A DNA stretch of 64,000 nucleotides from Elymus sibiricus (lineage: Eukaryota > Streptophyta > Magnoliopsida > Poales > Poaceae), in the NCBI GenBank assembly GCA_039707655.1, contig CM077667.1, positions 540,186,222-540,250,221 of the forward strand, given 5' to 3'. Position numbers and translations under genes: made by a program. Position 1 is the first letter of the stretch. Each line of letters starts with the position of its first letter. Below are positions 20,158-31,954 of this stretch, one piece after another. The notes under the pieces are model-generated. The model saw only the letters and a list, made by a program, of their open reading frames with translations, did not search any database and had not been told where the DNA came from.

Positions 20158-21339
20158 CTATTTATCGGGAGAAGAAGGTCCTGGTACTTCGGCTTGAAAC
20201 CGAGCTCGCTTCCCAGCCTTGGGTGCCTTTACGACAGCTGTCGGAGTCTGCCGATCATCAGTGTAATCGAATTCGGCCGCCAGGGCCAACGCATGCTCCT
20301 CAGTTCGGAGGGAGCGCTCTGTATTGCCGTTGACAGTAATGACCCCCTTGGGGCCGGGCATCTTGAGCTTGAGGTATGCGTAGTGTGGGACGGCGTTAAA
20401 GCGAGCGAACGCTGTATGCCCGAGCAGGGCGTGATAGCCGCTGTGGAAGGGTACGATATCGAAGATCAAGTCCTCGCTTCGAAAGTTATAGGGCGAGCCA
20501 AACACTACTTCCAGGCTCACGGAGCCTGTGCACCGGGCTTCGACGCCTCGGATCACTCCTTTAAAGGTAGTGTTGGTGGGTTTGATCCTTGATGGATCTA
20601 TGCCCATCTTTTTCACCGTATCTGAGTAAATCAGATTAAGGCTACTTCCTCCATCCATTAGGACTTTAGTGAGGTGATACCCATCTATGATGGGGTCTAG
20701 GACGAGGGCGGCCGAACCCCCATGACGGATACTGGTCGGGTGATCACGTCGATCGAAGGTGATCGGGTATGCCAACCATGGGTTGAACTTCGGTGCCACA
20801 GGCTCTACGGCGTAGACATCTCGAAGGGCACGCTTCCTCTCCTTCTTCGGTATATGAGTGGCGTATATCATGTTTACTGTTTTCACCTCTGGAGGGAATT
20901 TCTTCTGTCCGCCACCGATCGGACCACGGGGTTCATCCTCGTCCTCGCTGCGTGGGCTCTTGCCTTGGTCCTCGGATGCGAGCTTGCCGGCCTGTTTGAA
21001 CACCCAACAATTACGGTTGGTGTGGTTGGCGGGCTTCTCTTGAGTACCATGGATCTGGCAAGGCCTCTCCATGATCTTGTCCAGTGGGGTGGGTCTGTCG
21101 CGATTGCCTTTAGGAGGCTTCTTCCGCTGCCCAGGCCGAGAGTTGCGGAAGCCAGCATTAACGGCTGTGTCATCGGCATCACTAGCGTTGTGCCGGCGCT
21201 TATTCTTGTTGCGCTTTGGTTTCCCGTTTCCATCCCGAACTTCAGAGGTTCCGGGGTCTTCGGGGTTGTGGCTACGTCTTGCTAGCCAGTTATCCTTGCC
21301 CGCGCAAAAGCGAGTCATGAGTGCTGTGAGAGCGGACAT
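20158..21339 (-). pseudogene. Fatima-like gag C-terminus and aspartic protease
   Basis: 393-codon frame. The first half is basic nucleocapsid-like sequence without a clear CCHC knuckle. The second half is a retropepsin-type domain: the active-site motif is VLMDGGSSLNLIY (DGG in place of the common DTG/DSG, usual in Tat-lineage gypsy elements), followed by a flap-like region and LLGHTAFARFNAVPHYAYLKLKMP. It ends at a stop after PSSPDK with no RT following. The protease would mature gag, but the pol it normally releases is absent. Upstream gag is in separate frames, so translation as one protein is unlikely in this copy. Confidence 0.75.
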
Positions 21340-21375
21340 TGTCCTTGGTTTATCCTGGCCGAGCTGACGAGCCAG

Positions 21376-22848
21376 TCACTCATCCCGGATATTGTGCCTA
21401 AAAGAGGCTATTGCTTCGGTGTCCGGGCAGTCAACTATCTGGTTTTTCTTGGTCAAGAACCGATTCCAGAATAGCCGCGCAGATTCTCCTGGCTTCTGGA
21501 CGACGTTGCTCAGGTCGGAAGAGTCCGGCGGCCGAACATAAGTGCCCTGGAAGTTAGATCGGAACGCATCTTCCAGGTTTTCCCAACACCCAATGGAGTT
21601 TTCGGGGAGGCTATTTAACCAGTGCCGAGCTAGCCCCTTAAGCTTCAGGGGTAGGTACTTGATGGCGTGGAGGTCGTCTCCTCGCGCCATGTGGATGTGG
21701 AGGAGGAAATCCTCGATCCATACGGTTGGGTCGGTTGTCCCATCATATTGTTCTATGTTTACGGGTTGAAACCCTTCCGGGAACTGATGCCGCATCACCT
21801 CATCCGTAAAGCACAGTGGGTGGGCAGCGCCCCGGACCCGAGCTATGTCGCGCCGGTGATCGGTGTCTGCCCTAGTCCGGTTCCGTTCCCGACCTTCATT
21901 ATTGCGGTCGAGCCAAGGCCGGTACCCTTCCCGTTTATCGGGTGAGTACCCTCTGGATCCGTAGATGGATCGCGTGCGACCTGCTCTATAATCCAGGTCG
22001 TGTCGCAGGTCGAACCTGTCATCGGGCTCTAGTGGCTCTTTTCCCCGTCTACGGGGTATCGTCGGCCTATAGCCGGTGTTGTCAGCCGTCCTATCTTGTC
22101 CTCGAGGAGGGCGGTCTGGCTTGTCGTATGGGGTATGCTTGGGAGACGGCGTATCCGTAAGCTCGTCATCGAATTGTGGCAGTAGCCTTCTGCGCGGATA
22201 GCTCTTAGGTTTGTCCAATAGACCGGTACCGTAGCCTTCCTCAGCTGAGAGGACTCTCGTCCATCAATCGTTGAGGTCATCTTGCTCGGCTTTAAGCTGT
22301 CGTTCTTTTGCTTTCAGGCTGCGGGCCGTGGCTATAAGCTGCTGCCTGAACAGCTCCTGATCTTCAGGATTATTAGGAATGGCGAAGTCATCGGCTTCCG
22401 GGATGTCCTCCTCTACGACAGGGGGGTGGTAATTGTCGTCCTCGGAATCATTGAGATCGTCGGGGTTGGGCTAGTCTTCCGTCCTATCTTGACCCTCTAA
22501 TGGGTGTTCGGGGATTTTGGGATTGCCGGGGTCTTCCGGAGTATCTCTACCCCCGGTGCCATCGATAGCTCTCCTTCCCTTTTTCCCTTTTGACCGTTTA
22601 TGCGGCTTTCGGCATCTTGACGGTGCTTCGTCCAACTTGTCGCCGTCGTTCTTCGGAGTGTCCACCATGTAGACGTCGTATGTGGATGTGGCAGTCCACC
22701 GCCCGGTGTTGACGGGGGTGAGGGGGGGATCCTCCTCATCCATGTAATCTGCATCCTCAGATGCATGGTCCAACATGTCGGTTAAGTCTTCGATAGTGGC
22801 TACCAAGTGGGTGGTGGGTGGGACCAAAAATTCGTCCTGATCCGCCAT
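21376..22848 (-). pseudogene. Fatima-like gag, broken
   Basis: Two frames cover gag. 22848-22471 encodes an acidic N-terminus (MADQDEFLVPP...). 22218-21376 encodes the retrotransposon gag core, with EQYDGTTDPTVWIEDFL, LKGLARHWLNSLPENSI and ARLFWNRFLTKKNQI motifs. Between and within them are in-frame stops (TAG near 22471, TGA near 22270), so it is not translatable end to end. Upstream, 23358-22864 holds a gag leader frame, also with stops; that leader is repeated at about 25592-25098 by the tandem duplication. Confidence 0.78.
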
Positions 22849-23403
22849 GCGCCCGATCTGAGATCAGATCGGGGTTAGATCGTCGGTAATCTTCATCGAC
22901 GAGATCCGATCTAGAGCTTCGTTGAGTATCGAGAGCTCGATCGGGTGGGCCTGCTCAGAGCTTCTGGAGTTAATCTCCGATGCGTCCGTGCGGGGAGAGT
23001 GTTTGGCAAGAACAGGTGTCCGGACGTCCGGCGCTATGACCGGATCCGGACTGAAGGTTGGGTCCTCGCCGGGGTAGATCCCGCGGGTAGGACCGAAAGA
23101 TAGATCTGAGGTTAGAGCCTCAGAGTCCTCGTGCACGGCAGATGAAGCCGTGAGCCCGGTTAGCAACAAGTCGCCTCGAGAGTCTACGGAGAACTCCAGG
23201 TTCCCGAATCTAACCTCCTGATCAGGGGCGAAGCTTCAGACGCGGCCTAGATGGCCGGACGGGTCGGCGTGCAGCACAATGCTGCCGAAAGCGAAGATCT
23301 GTCCGGGGACAAAAGTGTCCGTAATGCGGACCTCTTCGTTGATGACTAGACGAGCCATCGATTCCTCTGGCGATCACAGCGGAACTCTCAATGAAAGCAC
23401 CGA

Positions 23404-23874
23404 TATCGGTGTCAAAACCGGCGGATCTCGGGTAGGGGGTTCCGAGCTGTGAGACTAGAATCGATGGTAACAGGAGACAAAGGGGACAAGGTTTTATCCA
23501 GGTTCGGGCCCTCCTATGGAGGTAATACCCTACGTCCTGCTTGATTATATTGATGGTATGGAGATTACAGAGTTGATCTACCACGAGATCGTATGACTAA
23601 AACCCTAGATGAGTTCTCTTGGCCTACAACCTAAAACCCTCCGGCTTATATAGACGCCGGGGGTACCTAGGGTTTACACATGGTCGGTTACACGTCAAAG
23701 GGATAAACATGCCTATTCACTACTTTAAACGTGGAGGATACACCACGATTCTAGAAGCTTCCTTCCTGTAATCTGGGTCTTCAATCAATCCAGTGCCCGG
23801 CAAACAGCCCATATAGTCCGGCCCATAAGAAATAGGTCGGCCTCCCGAGGACCCCTTAAACCAGGACTCCCTCA
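23404..23874 (-). repeat. 5' LTR of Fatima-like element
   Basis: Pairs with 5215-5685. The outer dinucleotide at the gag side is TA instead of TG (TATCGGTGTC). TSD ACGAT follows at 23875-23879. Confidence 0.9.
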
Positions 23875-24049
23875 ACGATGTATTCGAGATTATATTCATT
23901 GATGCCTATTATCTGAATTATTCGAGATGTATTAGTGATATTATTTGAGATGCATATTATCTACTATGATTTAGTTTTTCCTTATTGATTGCATTCTAAT
24001 TTGAATACTAAATTGTTTTGTCTTTCTTCTGGATTAGTTAATATAAGCT

Positions 24050-24302
24050 ATGGACAATACCGGCAGAGACGGAGAAGAGACCATGTTCGACATCATACGC
24101 TCCGTGAGCCCAGATGAGAATGAACCCGAAGATGACGGCTCGAAATATCTGAACAATTCCGGTGAGGGAGTATTAATATTTGATGAAGACGAACGAAGAT
24201 ACGAAGGCCACAATAATGATGACGAAGGAAATGTTCTTCAAATAACAAAGACCGGCGAGGTATATATATATAAGGCCTCTGGTGATCATTACATGTATTA
24301 AT

Positions 24303-24341
<39 letters not shown>

Positions 24342-24539
24342 CGAATCGATCTTTCTTCTTTTAGCCCTCCAGATCGAGCAAATCTTCTACAAGCAGGGCA
24401 GTACGAGGCCCGGCCAAAAGGTTGCAGGCTGGCATAAAGTACAACATCGATGCCATCAAATCAAATGGCGAACCGCTTGCTCCTAAAAAGAATGCGGAAA
24501 AATTTACTCGTCAATATGAAATTATTGTCAGGGACCATA
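24050..24539 (+). pseudogene. CACTA ORF, first exons (duplicated copy 1)
   Basis: Exon 24050-24259 starts ATG and encodes an acidic N-terminus (MDNTGRDGEETMFDIIRS). After an intron containing an AT microsatellite, exon 24365-24539 encodes PAKRLQAGIKYNIDAIK and KFTRQYEIIVRDH, typical of the En/Spm-type plant transposase family (PF03004-like). It stops abruptly at the copia LTR start at 24540. It has no downstream exons of its own because unit 2 follows. Confidence 0.75.
24305..24338. repeat. AT dinucleotide microsatellite (copy 1)
   Basis: About 34 bp of AT repeats inside the CACTA intron; the duplicate at 26539-26596 is about 58 bp. Confidence 0.9.
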
Positions 24540-25010
24540 TGTAGGGGAACGCAACAGAAAACAAAAAAATTCGGTACAGCGAGCACGCCTAGGACCACTA
24601 TGGAGACTGCATACAAGGTTTGATCTGATCCGTACCGACCTGAAGCGCAGCGGAAGAAGAGTCGATGGAGATCATTAGTGCAGATCCCTGCAGCTAGGAT
24701 TTACATCCTTCCAACCGCGAGGATGTACAGCCCTTTGGGAGGCGGTCGGACAATCCCCCGGACGATGTCACGGACAGTCCTTCGGGAGGACCCTCGAAAC
24801 TCGAACGGAGACTCGGACAGCCCTTCGGGAGGACACACGAACAGCCCCTCGGGCAAAAGACCAAAACTACGACCTCTCTACGGGGTTGCACACATACGGT
24901 GTCAGCTATCCGGCAGGGCTTCACCGTGCAGAACTAGTTCCTGCCGGAACCCAGACAGCCTTTCGGCTCTACGAACCTATTTCGCTGGGAGGGAGAGAGA
25001 AGCCAGACAA
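24540..25010 (-). repeat. Partial copia LTR (duplicated copy 1)
   Basis: First 471 bp of the copia 3' LTR (TGTAGGGGAACGC...), matching 26798-27281. Truncated at the duplication junction. Confidence 0.88.
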
Positions 25011-25637
25011 GTCGGTTAAGTCTTCGATAGTGGCTACCAAGTGGGTGGTGGGTGGGACCAAAAATTCGTCCTGATCCGCCATGCGCCCGATCTGAGATCA
25101 GATCGGGGTTAGATCGTCGGTAATCTTCATCGACGAGATCCGATCTAGAGCTTCGTTGAGTATCGAGAGCTCGATCGGGTGGGCCTGCTCAGAGCTTCTG
25201 GAGTTAATCTCCGATGCGTCCGTGCGGGGAGAGTGTTTGGCAAGAACAGGTGTCCGGACGTCCGGCGCTATGACCGGATCCGGACTGAAGGTTGGGTCCT
25301 CGCCGGGGTAGATCCCGCGGGTAGGACCGAAAGATAGATCTGAGGTTAGAGCCTCAGAGTCCTCGTGCACGGCAGATGAAGCCGTGAGCCCGGTTAGCAA
25401 CAAGTCGCCTCGAGAGTCTACGGAGAACTCCAGGTTCCCGAATCTAACCTCCTGATCAGGGGCGAAGCTTCAGACGCGGCCTAGATGGCCGGACGGGTCG
25501 GCGTGCAGCACAATGCTGCCGAAAGCGAAGATCTGTCCGGGGACAAAAGTGTCCGTAATGCGGACCTCTTCGTTGATGACTAGACGAGCCATCGATTCCT
25601 CTGGCGATCACAGCGGAACTCTCAATGAAAGCACCGA

Positions 25638-26108
25638 TATCGGTGTCAAAACCGGCGGATCTCGGGTAGGGGGTTCCGAGCTGTGAGACTAGAATCGATG
25701 GTAACAGGAGACAAAGGGGACAAGGTTTTATCCAGGTTCGGGCCCTCCTATGGAGGTAATACCCTACGTCCTGCTTGATTATATTGATGGTATGGAGATT
25801 ACAGAGTTGATCTACCACGAGATCGTATGACTAAAACCCTAGATGAGTTCTCTTGGCCTACAACCTAAAACCCTCCGGCTTATATAGACGCCGGGGGTAC
25901 CTAGGGTTTACACATGGTCGGTTACACGTCAAAGGGATAAACATGCCTATTCACTACTTTAAACGTGGAGGATACGCCACGATTCTAGAAGCTTCCTTCC
26001 TGTAATCTGGGTCTTCAATCAATCCAGTGCCCGGCAAACAGCCCATATAGTCCGGCCCATAAGAAATAGGTCGGCCTCCCGAGGACCCCTTAAACCAGGA
26101 CTCCCTCA
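25638..26108 (-). repeat. Third Fatima LTR (duplicated copy)
   Basis: Copy of 23404-23874 created by the tandem duplication; it carries the same TA end and is followed by the same ACGATGTATTCGAG flank, so it is not an independent insertion. Confidence 0.88.
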
Positions 26109-26283
26109 ACGATGTATTCGAGATTATTTTCGTTGATGCCTATTATCTGAATTATTCGAGATGTATTAGTGATATTATTTGAGATGCATATTATCTACTA
26201 TGATTTAGTTTTTCCTTATTGATTGCATTCTAATTTGAATACTAAATTGTTTTGTCTTTCTTCTGGATTAGTTAATATAAGCT

Positions 26284-26536
26284 ATGGACAATACCGGCAG
26301 AGACGGAGAAGAGACCATGTTCGACATCATACGCTCACTGAGCCCAGATGAGAATGAACCCGAAGATGACGGCTCGAAATATCTGAACAATTCCGGTGAG
26401 GGAGTATTAATATTTGATGAAGACGAACGAAGATACAAAGGCCACAATAATGATGACGAAGGAAATGTTCTTCAAATAACAAAGACCGGCGAGGTATATA
26501 TATATAAGGCCTCTGGTGATCATTACATGTATTAAT

Positions 26537-26599
<63 letters not shown>

Positions 26600-26797
26600 C
26601 GAATCGATCTTTCTTCTTTTAGCCCTCCAGATCGAGCAAATCTTCTACAAGCAGGGCAGTACGAGGCCCGGCCAAAAGGTTGCAGGCTGGCATAAAGTAC
26701 AACATCGATGCCATCAAATCAAATGGCGAACCGCTTGCTCCTAAAAAGAATGCGGAAAAATTTACTCGTCAATATGAAATTATTGTCAGGGACCATA
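26284..26797 (+). pseudogene. CACTA ORF, first exons (copy 2, adjoining copia)
   Basis: Duplicate of the exons at 24050-24539 (exons 26284-26493 and 26623-26797). This copy is the one directly interrupted by the copia element. The protein frame breaks after ...IIVRDH and continues in frame at 43947 when the 17-kb insertion and one target-site copy are ignored. Confidence 0.8.
26539..26596. repeat. AT dinucleotide microsatellite (copy 2)
   Basis: About 58 bp of AT repeats, longer than the sister tract at 24305-24338. Confidence 0.9.
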
Positions 26798-28909
26798 TGT
26801 AGGGGAACGCAACAGAAAACAAAAAAATTCGGTACAGCGAGCACGCCTAGGACCACTATGGAGACTGCATACAAGGTTTGATCTGATCCGTACCGACCTG
26901 AAGCGCAGCGGAAGAAGAGTCGATGGAGATCATTAGTGCAGATCCCTGCAGCTAGGATTTACATCCTTCCAACCGCGAGGATGTACTCCCTCGCCGGACA
27001 GCCCTTTGGGAGGCGGTCGGACAATCCCCCGGACGATGTCACGGACAGTCCTTCGGGAGGACCCTCGAAACTCGAACGGAGACTCGGACAGCCCTTCGGG
27101 AGGACACACGAACAGCCCCTCGGGCAAAAGACCAAAACTACGACCTCTCTACGGGGTTGCACACATACGGTGTCAGCTATCCGGCAGGGCTTCACCGTCC
27201 AGAACTAGTTCCTGCCGGAACCCAGACAGCCTTTCGGCTCTACGAACCTATTTCGCTGGGAGGGAGAGAGAAGCCAGACAAGTCTATGGCATGTGTATGA
27301 GATCAAGGATGAAGAGATGGCAGCCCTCACCTCCTCTATTTATAGGAAAGCCAAGGGGAAGGGTGCCTCCAAAAATTACCAAAAACCCATGCATTAGGTC
27401 ACACCTCATGGGTATTAAGGTCATAATGGGAGGCCATGTGGAGCTCCATGGAGCACCACCACCTATGGCCGGCCACCCCTTGCCCCCCCCCCCCCCCAAA
27501 TGGGGTTCCTTCCCTTGTAAGCCTTTCCCTTCTAGAAGCTTTGACAAAGTCCTAAAAGGTGGCTCTTCAAAAATATCCCAAAAAGTACATTCACTATTCA
27601 CGATGACATTTTTCAGCGTCCGTTCGAACTGAAAATATTTATGTGGCCTTAGAACATTTCCAGTACCCACTAAAATAATTTTCAATGCGTTCCGAAACAA
27701 TTCCGGATTAGTGATTTTCATCTGCGAAAAGCATCTGAAGTGGTTCCGACAGCTCCGGAACATTTCCGGTTTTTATTCAGGAAAATTACCAAAAGTTTCC
27801 AAAATGATTCTGGCACCCTCCAAGAGTTATCAGGGGTGTCCCGAAACCATTTTGACTTAATGGTATACCCCGAAACAACTTTTCGGTTTCACCGAAACTC
27901 ATCCGGTGACCTCTGTCTTCAGAACTTTTCCGCTGTCTCCGAAACTTTTTTTCCGGAGACTTTCTCTCAGACTCCCTGTCTAGTATTCAGCAGATAGATG
28001 ACCCTTAAGCATGTGACCCTATAGGTTCTGTGAAGTATAGACATGACCCGGAACCCCTTCCGATCAATGATCAACATCGGAGCCGTGGACACCCATATTG
28101 ACCCCTATACCCACACAAATGAATATTCGAGTGAACGTCCAGTTGCCATGTGCTATTCCTGTTGCTTCGTGATATGTTACAAACACCCGAGGTGAGATTT
28201 ACTGCATCCCCGTGGATCAACAATTTGTCCACTATGCAAGTTACCTCGTTACCGGTTTTGTTCTCTTTTCTCGTTTCCATGTTCCGGCATCCCAGTGATC
28301 AAATCACATTGTGTCTGGCCAGACGATGATGGATACCGTAACACCGAGAGGGCCCGAGAATATCTCTCCATCGTCGGAGGAGCAAATCCCAATCTTGAGC
28401 TATCTCGTTACTTGACATACCTTTCCCTGAACCCGTAAGCCGCCGTAATAGCCACCTAGTTACGGATGACGTTTAACAAACCCCAAAGTTCACGAAGCAA
28501 GTACGAAGGAACTCGATACTCTCATGGTCTAAGGAATTATGCAAACATTAACTATCTCTGTGTTATTAACCATTAACTTGTGATGAATGTATCTCATAGC
28601 ATAACATCAATTCGGGTCGATTCAACACAAGTGTTCTACTAACATCGTGCCCTCAAAATTGCTGGCATAGCCATGCCCATGATCAGGAAAACAGGATCAT
28701 CATGCAATACTTGAGCCAGTCTTAGAGGCAAGAATAGGAATACAATTTACCGTTTATTATACCACACGTGCACATGAGTTTCCCTCCGAGCCTCGTGTTA
28801 TTGCAGACTCAAGAATCATTGCAGTTATAGCATGGATCATAAACATTAATTACAAACTTTGGAGATACTAAATAACTGATGTTACTGCCTCTAGGGCATA
28901 TCTCCTACA
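26798..28909 (-). repeat. 3' LTR of copia element
   Basis: 2112 bp. A TATA box, CTATAAATAG on the - strand, lies at 27336-27345. A run of 14 C occurs at about 27485-27498. Its first part is also present at 24540-25010. Confidence 0.9.
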
Positions 28910-28922
28910 GACTCCCACTTGC
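28910..28922 (-). other. Polypurine tract of copia element
   Basis: GCAAGTGGGAGTC on the - strand, immediately before the 3' LTR, as in BARE/Angela-type elements. Confidence 0.7.
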
Positions 28923-28940
28923 ACTAGAGTCATAGTCCAG

Positions 28941-30487
28941 TTACATGGCTTCCCTAACACCAATGGCTATCCGGTGCTGCTCATGCTTTGCTCGTGGTAG
29001 AGGCTTTGTCATCGGGTCTGACACATTCAGATCCGTGTGAACTTTGCATACTTTTACTAAACACTCTTCGACATGATGTCGAATGAGTTTATATTTGCGT
29101 TGAATATGCCTTGTCTTATGGTGCGAACTTGGCTCCCTTGCCTGAGCCACGGCACCACTATTATCACAATAGATCTCCACCGGGTCCAGAGCACTTGGAA
29201 CCACACCAAGGTTTTCAAGAAATTGCTTGATCCATATCACCTCCTTGGAGGTTCCGAAGCTGCAACATATTCCACCTCCGTCGTAGAATCTGCCACAGTC
29301 TTTTGTTTGGAACTTTTCCAATCAACTGCACCACTGTTCAATATGAAAACATAGCCTGATTGAGATTTGAAGTCATCTGGGTCAGTCATGAAGCATGCAT
29401 CAGTGTAACCACTTACAATGAGCTCTTCATCACCTCCGTACACAAGGAGTAAATCCTTGGTCCTTCTGAGGTACTTAAGAATACCCTTGACTGCGGCCCT
29501 GTGTTCCAATCCTGGATCACTTTGGTACTGGCTGCTAACACTTAGTGCATAGGAAACATCCGGTCTTGTACATAGCATAGCATACATAATAGAACCGACT
29601 GCCGAAGCATATGGAACATCATTCATTTGTACTCGCTCATCGAGAGTCCGAGGACACTGATTCTTGCAAAGCACTGTGCCAGGTGACATGGGGAGTAGGC
29701 CTTTCTTGGAGTTCTCCATGTTGAACCTTTTCAACACCTTGTCAATGTACGTGCTTTGGCTAAGCGCTATCAGGCGTTTTGATCTATCTCTATAGATCCT
29801 GATGCCCAATACATATGCCGCTTCGCCTAAGTCTTTCATTGAAAAACTTTTCATTAATGAGTCTTTTATTTCGCTAAGAAAATTCACATCATTTCCAATC
29901 AACAATATGTCATCCACATACAAGATTAGAAATGCTTTTGCGCTCCGACTAAACTTCTTGTAAACACAAGATTCTTCGTCATTCCTGATGAAGCCAAACT
30001 CTTTGACCACTTCATCAAAACGAATGTTCCAGCTCCTTGATGCTTGCTTCAGACCATAAATGGCTTTCTGAAGTTTGCATACCTTTGCAGCATCCTTATT
30101 AATGACAAAACCTTCTGGCTATATCATGTATACATCCTCTTTGAGGTTTCCATTTAGGAAAGCCGTTTTGACATCCATCTGCCATATTTCATAATCAAAA
30201 TAAGCAGCAATTGCTAGTAATATCCGAACAGACCTAAGCATAGCTACGGGCGAGAAACTCTTGTCGTAGTCCACTCCTGGAACTTGCGTGAACCCTTTCG
30301 CGACAAGTCTAGCTTTGTGGATAGTAATGTTACCATCCGCGTCCGTCTTTCTTTTGAAAATCCATTTACAACCAATCGGCTTTACGCCTTCTGGAAGTTC
30401 TTCCAAGTTCCAACCTTGGTTTTCGTACATGGATTCCATTTTGGATTTCATGGCCTTGTGCCATTCCTTTGAGCTGGGCCCCATCAT
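28941..30487 (-). pseudogene. Copia reverse transcriptase and RNase H, broken
   Basis: Frame 30487-30119 starts the RT (WIFKRKTDADGNITIHKARL; QMDVKTAFLNGNLKEDVYM) and ends at a TAG within the usual M-I-Q-PEGF stretch. RT resumes, and 30010-29237 holds the catalytic YVDDILLIGND, then YASAVGSIMYAMLCTRPD and the RNase H DSTTEVEY. A frameshift near 29250 passes to frame 29321-28941 with EIYCDNSGAVAQA and KTRHIQRKYKLIRHHV. The YVDD pair is present, but stops and frameshift make the enzyme non-functional. Confidence 0.88.
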
Positions 30488-30571
30488 CGCTTCCTTGTAG
30501 TGCGCAGGTTCATCGTCTTCAAGAATGAAGATTTCATTATGAAACCAATCAGGTGGCTGGATAGCCCTACC

Positions 30572-31954
30572 TCATCTGCGCGGTTCTGTTACAACATTGT
30601 CTGAAGTCTCCGCATCACATGCGACAACTTCCGGCTCGGTTGTTGGGATAATTAGCGGGATTTCTTCTGGTTCCTTAGCCATATCAATGGTCACTGAAGA
30701 TTCACTAATCTCATTAATTTGCACTGTCCTCCCACTTAATTCTTTGGCGAGAAACTCTTTCTCGAGAAAGTGTCCAACTTTTGCGACAAACACTTTGCCC
30801 TCGGACTTGTGGTAGAAGGAATACCCAATGGTGTTATTTGGATAACCTACAAAGTAACATTTGTCTGCTCTGGGGTCGAGTTTGCTTGGTTGTAAACGTT
30901 TTACATAAGCTTCACAACCCCAAACCTTGAAATGCGACACATTGGGTTTCTTCCCATACCATAATTCAAATGGCGTCATCTCAACAGACTTAGACGGTGC
31001 TCTGTTTAATGTATAAGCGGCAGTTTCTAGTGCGTGACCCCAAAAAGATATCGGTAGATCTGTAAGAGACATCATCGACCTTACCATGTCTAACAGGGTT
31101 CGGTTACGTCATTCTGACACTCCGTTTCGCTGTGGAGTTCCGGGAGGCATAAGCTGTGAAACGATTCCACGGTCACTCACATGTTGGCCAAACTCATGAC
31201 TAAGATATTCGCCTCCGCGATCAGACCGCAGAAACTTAATCTTTTTGTTACGATGATTTTCTACCTCATTCTGAAATTCTTTGAACTTTTCAAAGGTTTC
31301 CGACCTATGCTTCATTAAGTAGAAATAGACATGCCTACTCAAATCATCAGTAAAAGTCACGAAGTAGAAATACCCACCCCGTGCGATTGTGCTCATTGGA
31401 CAACATACATCACTATGTATTATTTCCAACAATTCACTCGCCCGTTCAGGATGACCCGTGAATGGCGTCTTGGTCATTTTTTCCATCAAGCAAGCTTCAC
31501 ATGTGTCAAATGATTCAAAATCAAAAGACGGTAAAACTCCATCTTTATGGAGTCTTTGCATGCGTTTCTTTCCGATGTGGCCAAGCCAACAGTGCCACAA
31601 GAAAGTGGTGGTGGTATCAGCCTTCTTAAGGCGATTAGCATTCACGTTAAAGACATCATTTTCAAATTCAAGATTTAGTATGAAAAGGCCCTCAACAATG
31701 GGTGCAAATCCATAAAACATATCCTTACAAGAAAGTGAACAACCATTGTTCTCAGACTTGTACGAATACCCATCGTGTACTAAACATGATCCGAAGATAA
31801 TGTTTCTACACAACAGTGCAACAAAATAATAGTTACTTAGTTCTAAGATAAATCCTGAAGGGAGACGTAGAGGCATAATGCCGATGGCTTGAGCGGCGAT
31901 CCCAGCGCCGTTCCCGACACGCATCACGACTTCATTCTTTGCCAGCTTGCGCAC
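30572..31954 (-). pseudogene. Copia integrase, broken
   Basis: Frame 31954-31109 runs from the gag-pre-integrase zinc module (HCWLGHIGKKRM, CEACLMEKMTKTPF) into the integrase core (HSDVCCPMSTIARGGYFYFV, FTDDLSRHVY, LRSDRGGEYLS), ending at a TGA after GTPQRNGVSE where the family normally has Arg; this is a C-to-T change in a CGA codon. Frame 31087-30572 continues the C-terminal part (LPISFWGHALETAAYTLNR; ELWYGKKPNVSHFKVWGC) and ends at another TGA after TEPRR. The acidic core residues appear present. Confidence 0.87.

Larger units (their letters stand above)
5215..23874 (-). mobile_element. Fatima-like Ty3/gypsy retrotransposon, pol-deleted
   Basis: LTRs at 5215-5685 and 23404-23874 (471 bp each) are flanked by a perfect target duplication ACGAT (5210-5214 and 23875-23879). 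Read on the - strand the order is 5' LTR, gag leader, gag, aspartic protease, a gene-free gap, then a 3' region with an antisense gene on the + strand, polypurine tract AGTTCGGGGGCTAC, 3' LTR. Integrase, RT and RNase H are absent: only about 1.25 kb separates the protease from the antisense gene. The LTRs differ by roughly 19 of 471 positions by eye. A younger copia element occupies 8449-17976. 'Fatima-like' rests on my memory of the TGTCGGTGTCAAAACCGG LTR end. Confidence 0.88.
22777..25010 (+). repeat. Tandem duplication, unit 1 (2234 bp)
   Basis: Contains the start of the Fatima gag, its leader and 5' LTR, the TSD, the first two CACTA exons and the first 471 bp of the copia 3' LTR. Unit 2 follows head to tail. 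At the junction (25011) sequence ending AGCCAGACAA meets GTCGGTTAAG; both parental flanks share only GTC, so microhomology rather than long homology was used. Confidence 0.9.
25011..27284 (+). repeat. Tandem duplication, unit 2
   Basis: Nearly identical to unit 1; I counted fewer than ten base differences. The main changes are a longer AT microsatellite (58 against 34 bp) and a 12-15 bp stretch near 26986 absent from unit 1. The constant 2234-bp offset across Fatima, CACTA and copia parts shows one event after all three were in place. Confidence 0.9.

Noticed and set aside
23222..23584. 120-codon frame over the Fatima 5' LTR and leader (also 25456-25818)
   Set aside because: It runs through the LTR border and TATA region; only the short gag-leader part may be coding, and it has stops in its normal frame.
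25638..26108. Third Fatima LTR as a separate solo-LTR insertion
   Set aside because: The identical flanks on both sides and the constant 2234-bp offset through neighbouring CACTA and copia sequence show it is part of a segmental tandem duplication.
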